NCBI GenBank assembly: GCA_003249625.1
Contig: QKII01000158.1
Coordinates: forward strand, 1 to 13,337
Direction of reading: 5' to 3'
Source: Propionivibrio sp.
GTDB lineage: Bacteria; Pseudomonadota; Gammaproteobacteria; Burkholderiales; Rhodocyclaceae
DNA: 13,337 nt
Under the pieces are notes generated by a model that was not told the DNA's origin, did no database searches, and saw only the letters and a program-made list of their open reading frames with translations. Positions 8,742 to 13,337 of the stretch are shown piece by piece (position 1 is the first letter of the stretch; every line of letters begins with the position of its first letter). Both the position numbers and the translations under genes were made by a program.

Positions 8742-8754
8742 TAAGGCATTGATA
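8742..8754 (-). promoter_or_regulatory. IHF binding site between activator sites and sigma-54 promoter
   Basis: Read on the minus strand this is TATCAATGCCTTA, matching every defined position of the IHF consensus WATCAANNNNTTR. It is flanked by A/T-rich DNA, as functional IHF sites usually are. It lies between the half-site cluster and the -24/-12 promoter, about 60 bases upstream of the predicted start, where IHF bends DNA to bring the activator to the sigma-54 holoenzyme. Confidence 0.65.
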
Positions 8755-8782
8755 TTTAATACGTTTTAAAACATCTCTCTTG

Positions 8783-8798
8783 TGGCACCGAACTTGCT
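8783..8798 (+). promoter_or_regulatory. Sigma-54 (-24/-12) promoter of the permease operon
   Basis: TGGCAC at 8783-8788 and TTGCT at 8794-8798 fit the TGGCAC-N5-TTGCW consensus, with the invariant GG (8784-8785) and GC (8796-8797) separated by the required 10 bases. Transcription should begin near 8809, giving a leader of about 58 bases before the permease ATG at 8867. A sigma-54 activator gene ends about 290 bases upstream, which makes the pairing convincing. Confidence 0.88.
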
Positions 8799-8866
8799 GA
8801 ACACCTCCTCGCGGACAGGGAGCAAATCAAACATCCGCGCATATAAACCAAGGAGGAAAACATTTC

Positions 8867-10192
8867 ATGCCAACAAGCTACATTCTCATTGCGTTCGCGC
8901 TCAGCATCCTGTTGATGATCGTCTCCATCTCGAAATGGAAGATTCATCCTGTAACGAGCATTCTGGTTGTTTCCATCATTCTGGCGATATCCATCGGAAC
9001 GCCATGGCAAAAGATCGTAGGCACCATTAATTCGGGTGTGGCATCCACGCTTAAAAATATCGCCATGGTCATCGTGCTCGGCTGCATCATGGGCAAGATC
9101 CTTGAAGAAACAGGGGCAGCTGTCCGCATAACGAAAGCGACGGTGAGCCTGTTTGGAACGAAGCATGTCATATGGGCCATCGCACTCGCATCAGCGATTC
9201 TTGGGATACCCATTTGGGCAGACACCGTGGTCATTCTCTTGATTCCGATCGTTTCGAACCTAGCCCTGAAATCCAACCGATCAATGATTTCATTCGGCAC
9301 CGCCCTTTACATGGGCGCACTGGTTACGGCGTCGCTTATTCCGCCAACCCCGGGTCCGGTTGCTGCCGCGGCACTGCTTCATCTCCCACTGGGTAGCGCC
9401 ATCATCTGGGGTGTCTTGGTATCCGTTCCGTCGGTAATCGCTGCAACGCTGTACTGCATGACGCTCAAGGAACCATTGCAACCAAAGGAAGAATATGTCC
9501 GATCCGCATCCACCATCAACGACACGACACTTCCAGGAATCGGCAAATCTCTTCTTCCGATCGTACTTCCACTAGTCCTGATTTTCCTGAACACGCTGTT
9601 CAACACGATCATGCCGAAGACAACCATCGCCAATGTCTTCGCCTTTGTCGGATCCCCGCTCGCCGCACTTTTGGCTGGATGCATCTTCGCGCTGTTGCTC
9701 ACCGGGAGAGAATGGAGAAGCAAAAAGGTCCAGAACGATTGGGTGGAAGACGCGCTGCGCTCGTCGGCAATGCCAATCATGGTCACCGCGATGGGCGGCG
9801 CACTGGCTGCCTTCATCAAGGACGCTGGCATCGCAAAAGTCATCGGGGAAACCGTTGTCGCCTTCAACTTCCCCGGGATTCTTATCCCGATAATCATCGC
9901 GGCGCTCATTCACATCGTAACGGGCTCCAATGCCTTGGGTGTTATGACTGCCGCGGCGCTAGTCGAACCCATGCTCGGAACAATCGGCGTATCACCACTG
10001 GCCGCGTTTCTATGCTGTGGCACGGGTGCGCTGATGTTCAAACACGCCAATTCGTCCGGATTCTGGGTCACGGTCTCGATGTCGAACATGGATATCCGGC
10101 AGGGAATCAAGGGTGTCAGCGTCGCATCGACCATCGCTGGAGCCACCGGCGCCGCCTTGACGATCATCCTTCACTACGCCGGAATGATTTGA
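8867..10192 (+). CDS. GntP-family permease (gluconate/organic acid:H+ symporter family)
   Basis: The 441-residue product is a polytopic inner-membrane transporter with about a dozen hydrophobic segments over its whole length. Family hallmarks are GIPIWADTVVILLIPIV near residue 105-125, the PPTPGPVAAAALL motif near 160-172 and the C-terminal FKHANSSGFW motif (GntP proteins usually have HxNDSGFW). GntP carriers take up gluconate and related sugar acids, or small hydroxy acids and hydroxyacyl compounds, by proton symport. The ATG at 8867 has an excellent Shine-Dalgarno AGGAGG ten bases upstream. It is the first gene behind the sigma-54 promoter and is followed after 46 bases by the dehydrogenase gene, so it very likely imports the substrate of the operon's enzymes. 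Which substrate cannot be told; the divergent permease motifs (WADT in place of FFDV, NSS in place of NDS) argue against a plain gluconate permease. Confidence 0.9.
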   Translation: MPTSYILIAFALSILLMIVSISKWKIHPVTSILVVSIILAISIGTPWQKIVGTINSGVASTLKNIAMVIVLGCIMGKILEETGAAVRITKATVSLFGTKHVIWAIALASAILGIPIWADTVVILLIPIVSNLALKSNRSMISFGTALYMGALVTASLIPPTPGPVAAAALLHLPLGSAIIWGVLVSVPSVIAATLYCMTLKEPLQPKEEYVRSASTINDTTLPGIGKSLLPIVLPLVLIFLNTLFNTIMPKTTIANVFAFVGSPLAALLAGCIFALLLTGREWRSKKVQNDWVEDALRSSAMPIMVTAMGGALAAFIKDAGIAKVIGETVVAFNFPGILIPIIIAALIHIVTGSNALGVMTAAALVEPMLGTIGVSPLAAFLCCGTGALMFKHANSSGFWVTVSMSNMDIRQGIKGVSVASTIAGATGAALTIILHYAGMI

Positions 10193-10238
10193 GAACCGGT
10201 TCCCGACACAACTTCAACACACCCCAAAGAGAATCAAA

Positions 10239-11228
10239 ATGAAAAAATTCACTACCCGTGCCGCCCGTTTGAACGGCCCCTACGACATTGAGCTAATCGA
10301 ACGCGACTTGGTCTGCGGAGATGATGACATTATCGTCAAGAATCATTTGATCGGAATCTGCGGATCCGACAAAAACTTCTACCGCGGACTTCTTCCACCC
10401 AAAACCGCCGAATTCCGCCAAGACCCCTCATTTCCATTCCTGCTCGGGCATGAAAGCGGAGGGGAGGTCGTGGCCGTAGGAGGCAAGGTTACCGACTACC
10501 AGGTCGGCGACAAGGTTGTCGCATTTGGTTGGAATAACAACTATGCCGATTATTTCGCATCCAAAGCCTTTCAACTGCAACCAGCCCCCCCGAGCCTGGA
10601 TATGGATATTTCATCGCTAGGAGAACCAATCTCCTGCGCCATGTATTCGGGCCTCAATAGCGGCGTGCAACTTGGCGACACGGTTGTCGTCATGGGCGGA
10701 GGCTTCGCCGGCCAAATCATCGCCCAATGCGCGAAGAAGAAGGGAGCATCTCGCGTGATATTGGTCGATGTACTCGACGGCAAACTGGATTTGGCACTAA
10801 ACCTTGGCGTAGACGTAACCGTCAATCTCAAAAAAGAAGATCCTGTTGCCGTCGTGAAGGCACTGACCAATAACCTTGGGGCCGACGTGGTCGTCGAGGC
10901 CGCAGGCTCGGCGGAATCCTTCAATGCCGCCAGCGAGATGATCAAGCACAATGGAAAATTCGTCTTCTACAGTTGGGTCACGACGCCAGTCACCCTCAAC
11001 ATCAGCCGATGGCACGACGACGGGCTTGAATTCATCAACACCTGCCTCGTCCACCACACTTGGCAACAACGTTACGTCTGGTTTCCCGGAACCATGCGTC
11101 CGCTTGAACTCGGCCTGATTGACGTACGCCCGCTGATCACCCACGAGTTCGCGTTGGCCGACATCAAGGCCGGTTTCGAACTTGCTGACAAGGATGACGC
11201 AGCGATCAAGATCGTCTTCCGCCCCTAA
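10239..11228 (+). CDS. Zinc-dependent medium-chain (MDR) alcohol/polyol dehydrogenase
   Basis: The 329-residue enzyme is a medium-chain dehydrogenase with a GroES-like catalytic domain (about 1-140) and a Rossmann domain (about 145-285). Probable catalytic zinc ligands are C41 (GICGSD), H71 with E72 (GHESGGEV) and E129 (LGEPISC). The nucleotide-binding loop is GGGFAG at 153-158, and the acidic residue D177 at the end of the second strand (VILVDV) suggests NAD rather than NADP. The four-cysteine structural-zinc lobe normally found around residues 90-115 is missing: that stretch reads GDKVVAFGWNNNYADYF with no cysteine. It should oxidise a secondary alcohol of a polyol, sugar acid or hydroxy acid; the substrate is unknown. 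It is the middle gene of the sigma-54 operon, with a modest ribosome-binding site (AAAGAGAA) and a 38-base gap to the next gene. Confidence 0.88.
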   Translation: MKKFTTRAARLNGPYDIELIERDLVCGDDDIIVKNHLIGICGSDKNFYRGLLPPKTAEFRQDPSFPFLLGHESGGEVVAVGGKVTDYQVGDKVVAFGWNNNYADYFASKAFQLQPAPPSLDMDISSLGEPISCAMYSGLNSGVQLGDTVVVMGGGFAGQIIAQCAKKKGASRVILVDVLDGKLDLALNLGVDVTVNLKKEDPVAVVKALTNNLGADVVVEAAGSAESFNAASEMIKHNGKFVFYSWVTTPVTLNISRWHDDGLEFINTCLVHHTWQQRYVWFPGTMRPLELGLIDVRPLITHEFALADIKAGFELADKDDAAIKIVFRP

Positions 11229-11266
11229 CCCAGCCATCCCGGATACGGCCTAATAAAAGGAAAGCC

Positions 11267-12667
11267 ATGTTCTATCAAAATTTATTCAAACGCCCCGCGG
11301 ATCGTCCGGTACGTGCTTGCCTCCTAGGTGCAGGCGAGTTCGGCGCATCCTTCCTCTTCCAAGCCCGCGACATGCCGCACATCGAAGTTCCTGCGGTATG
11401 TACCCGCACTGTCCAACGCGCGGTAGACGCCCTGGCGGAAGCGGGTACACCCGCTGCCAAGGTACGTGTCTGCGACACGGCCACCGAAGCACAAAAATGC
11501 TATACCGAGGGCTTCGTGGTCGTCGTCGATAGTTTTGAAAAGGTTGCTGGCCTCGCACTTGACGTGCTCGTAGAGAGTAGCGGCGCACCAGAGACGAGCG
11601 CCGCCGCCGCAGACATGGCCATTGACCATGGCATGCATGTCGTCATGGTTTCCAAAGAGACGGAGTCTGTGGTTGGCTCTATTCTGGCACGCAAGGCGCA
11701 AGCCAAGGGACTGGTCTACACCACTGGTGACGGTGATCAGCCCAGCATGCTGATCGGGCTGATCAGTTGGGCGCGTGCGCTGGGGCTGAACGTCGTTGGC
11801 GCGGGCAAATCCAGCGAATACGATTTCGTTTTCGATCCTCAGAAGAAAAGGCTCCTCTGCGAAGGCCAGAAAGCATCCCTCGACGTTCCCGGACTGACCG
11901 ATCAATGGCTCCTCGGCGACCGTCCCGCGATCGACGTAGTCAATGCGCGTGCGAGCTTGTTAAGCGAACTTTCCATGCGCTCAGTTCCTGACTTGTGCGA
12001 GATGACCGTAGTCGCAAACGCTACCGGCCTCACCCCGGACCGACCTATCTTCCACGCACCCGTTGCGCGCATGCAGGAAATGCCCGACCTCTTTTGCCCC
12101 AAAGCAGATGGCGGACTTTTTGACGCTCCCGGGAAGCTGGACATTTTCAATTGCCTGCGCCGCCCGGACGAAGTCAGCATGGCCGGCGGCGAGTTCATTG
12201 TCATCGAGTGCAAGGACAAAAAATCCTGGAAAGTATTGGAAGCAAAAGGGCATCCGGTCAGTCGCAACGGCAAGTACGCCGCAATCTATATTCCGCGGCA
12301 CCTACTCGGCGTCGAGACAGGAACCTCCGTGCTGGCTGCTGCAACCATGGGGCATGCCACGGGAGGCGACAACCTCCGGCCTGTCTGCGACCTTCAGGGA
12401 CGAGCGACACAGGACCTCAAGACTGGCCACCTGCTTCAAATGGGCGGGCATCACCATACGATTGACGGAGTCGATGCTGTCATCGAAACAACAACGCCCG
12501 TCGGGCCGGGTTCCCCACTGCCTTTTTATCTCTTCAGCAACCTGCCTCTCGTTCGCGACGTTCCTGCAGGAAAACTGATCAGTTACGAAGACGTGCAACT
12601 ACCCGCCGATTCAGTTTTGCTACGCCTGCGCATAGAACAGGACCGGGCTTTTGGCCTGACAAAATAG
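11267..12667 (+). CDS. COG4091-type NAD(P)-dependent oxidoreductase (homoserine dehydrogenase-like) with C-terminal SAF domain
   Basis: The 466-residue protein has an N-terminal Rossmann fold with the dinucleotide loop LLGAGEFG (G21, G23, G26). It has the family motif DGDQP (residues 155-159) and a GAGKSSEYDF segment near 178-187. A long middle region ends in a GGHHHTIDGVDAVIE stretch, and a C-terminal SAF-like segment reads LVRDVPAGKLISYEDVQL. This layout is that of the family called predicted homoserine dehydrogenase with SAF domain, whose members are commonly found in carbohydrate-acid or polyol gene clusters and not in threonine synthesis. The activity is therefore described only as an oxidoreductase, possibly acting on the product of the neighbouring MDR dehydrogenase. 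The ATG at 11267 follows AAAGG six bases upstream. It is the last gene of the operon; a hairpin follows at 12709. Confidence 0.85.
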   Translation: MFYQNLFKRPADRPVRACLLGAGEFGASFLFQARDMPHIEVPAVCTRTVQRAVDALAEAGTPAAKVRVCDTATEAQKCYTEGFVVVVDSFEKVAGLALDVLVESSGAPETSAAAADMAIDHGMHVVMVSKETESVVGSILARKAQAKGLVYTTGDGDQPSMLIGLISWARALGLNVVGAGKSSEYDFVFDPQKKRLLCEGQKASLDVPGLTDQWLLGDRPAIDVVNARASLLSELSMRSVPDLCEMTVVANATGLTPDRPIFHAPVARMQEMPDLFCPKADGGLFDAPGKLDIFNCLRRPDEVSMAGGEFIVIECKDKKSWKVLEAKGHPVSRNGKYAAIYIPRHLLGVETGTSVLAAATMGHATGGDNLRPVCDLQGRATQDLKTGHLLQMGGHHHTIDGVDAVIETTTPVGPGSPLPFYLFSNLPLVRDVPAGKLISYEDVQLPADSVLLRLRIEQDRAFGLTK

Positions 12668-12708
12668 CCCGCATATCGGTCGAACGCAGGCGAGCAGTTT
12701 GAAATCAG

Positions 12709-12740
12709 AACCACCGGAGATCACAACTTCTCCGGTGGTT
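12709..12740. terminator. Perfect hairpin between convergent genes, probable bidirectional terminator
   Basis: A 12-bp perfect stem (AACCACCGGAGA at 12709-12720 and TCTCCGGTGGTT at 12729-12740) encloses the 8-base loop TCACAACT. It lies 41 bases after the SAF oxidoreductase stop and 42 bases after the stop of the opposing oxidoreductase gene, where a shared terminator is expected. Neither side has a convincing T tract, so termination may be weak, or the hairpin may mainly protect transcript 3' ends. Confidence 0.6.
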
Positions 12741-12782
12741 GAAACACTATTATTCGGCAGAAAAAGAAGGCGTATCGAACCA

Positions 12783-13337
12783 TTATTCGACCCCAACTTT
12801 CACGAGACAGCCGCTCGCAGCAGAGTCAAAAATCGCCTGCACCACCCTCAGTGTTTGCACGGCATCACGGCCCGGGACCTTTGGCTCGGACTCACCACGA
12901 ACCACCGCACAAAAATGCCGGAGTTGGCGAACCAGAGGATCTTCGTTCGAAGCCTGCACGCGTCCGCAGGCAAGCGGAACGTCCCACCCCTTTTGCTCAC
13001 CGTAGCGCCACAGTTCCAGACGGGGAACGGACAACGCGCCCTCCGTTCCGGAGATCAGGTAACAGTTTTCATCGTTGCGCGGATAGTAAGGATTTTCTCC
13101 AGAAGTCAGCTCCCAACTCCACGGACCGACGGCCGCATCAGAGACGGTCAGCGTACCCAGCGCACCGTTGGCAAAACGCAACAAGATCGCCGCTGTATCC
13201 TCCACTGGATAGCCACGAACGGCATTCGACGTCATCGCCTGCACCGAGACGATGTCACCGCAGAGGTAACGCAGGTCATCAATATCGTGCACAGCGTTCG
13301 TCAGCACAGGCCCTGCGCCTGGCGAGCGGCGATGCGC
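12783..13337 (-). CDS. Gfo/Idh/MocA-family oxidoreductase, C-terminal part (5' end off the window)
   Basis: The minus-strand frame is open from the right edge to a TAA at 12783-12785, giving 184 residues of the C-terminal part of the protein. A stretch near the edge, PGAGPVLTNAVHDIDDLRYL, matches the conserved family segment in which the His-Asp of the VHDID element lies at the active site; the following beta-rich region (LRFANGALGTLTVSD, ISGTEGALSVPRLELW) is the typical substrate-binding domain. The end (DAVQTLRVVQAIFDSAASG) matches the usual C-terminal helix. The N-terminal Rossmann domain must lie beyond the window. Enzymes of this family oxidise or reduce sugars, inositols and related polyols with NAD(P). 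It converges on the SAF oxidoreductase gene and probably belongs to another operon reading in from the right. The substrate is unknown. Confidence 0.88.
   Translation of the reverse strand, partial: AHRRSPGAGPVLTNAVHDIDDLRYLCGDIVSVQAMTSNAVRGYPVEDTAAILLRFANGALGTLTVSDAAVGPWSWELTSGENPYYPRNDENCYLISGTEGALSVPRLELWRYGEQKGWDVPLACGRVQASNEDPLVRQLRHFCAVVRGESEPKVPGRDAVQTLRVVQAIFDSAASGCLVKVGVE

Larger units (their letters stand above)
8494..8866. other. 373-base control region between the activator gene and the permease
   Basis: No gene is supported here. From left to right: 8494-8640 shows nothing recognisable beyond one isolated GTTGCG at 8580-8585, with no obvious terminator for the activator gene; 8651-8725 holds a cluster of GTTGC/GCAAC half-sites; 8726-8780 is markedly A/T rich and contains an IHF site; 8783-8798 is a sigma-54 promoter; and about 58 bases of leader follow, ending in AGGAGG at 8851-8856, ten bases before the permease ATG. 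Confidence 0.8.

Noticed and set aside
12739..13005. An 88-codon plus-strand frame after the hairpin
   Set aside because: It is antisense to the Gfo/Idh/MocA oxidoreductase, which has conserved motifs in its own frame.

Overview
The window looks like chromosomal DNA of a moderately GC-rich Gram-negative bacterium, most likely a betaproteobacterium (Rhodocyclales-like). That reading rests on the yciB-yciI-bolA-parvulin gene order, the FIST/hybrid-kinase pair and the codon use. It is an inference from gene content. No rRNA, tRNA, CRISPR array, insertion sequence or phage gene was seen.

Region 1 (about 1-4275, minus strand) is a two-gene signalling operon. A soluble FIST-domain sensor protein is followed, 36 bases downstream, by a large cytoplasmic hybrid histidine kinase with three PAS domains, HisKA, HATPase, receiver and Hpt domains. 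The kinase runs off the left edge. The arrangement resembles the NosP (FIST, haem/nitric oxide) and NahK (hybrid kinase) pairs known from Pseudomonas, Vibrio and Legionella.

Region 2 (4372-6435, plus strand) is a compact housekeeping operon: yciB (inner-membrane septation/envelope protein), yciI, bolA (TTG start) and a secreted parvulin-type prolyl isomerase. The first three genes overlap by 1-4 bases. The operon closes with a clear intrinsic terminator at 6401-6435.

Region 3 (6565-12667, plus strand) is an apparently self-contained catabolic module. A PrpR_N-type sigma-54 activator is followed by a 373-base control region holding GTTGC/GCAAC half-sites, a full-match IHF site and a textbook -24/-12 promoter. 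Downstream lie a GntP-family permease, a zinc-dependent medium-chain dehydrogenase without the structural-zinc lobe, and a COG4091-type oxidoreductase with a SAF domain. The inferred logic is that a small hydroxy-acid or polyol-like molecule is sensed by the activator, imported by the permease and oxidised or isomerised by the two dehydrogenases. The substrate cannot be read from the sequence. This is the best candidate for an undescribed system here.

Region 4 (12783 to the right edge, minus strand) is the 3' part of a Gfo/Idh/MocA oxidoreductase convergent with region 3. A 12-bp perfect hairpin lies between the two genes.
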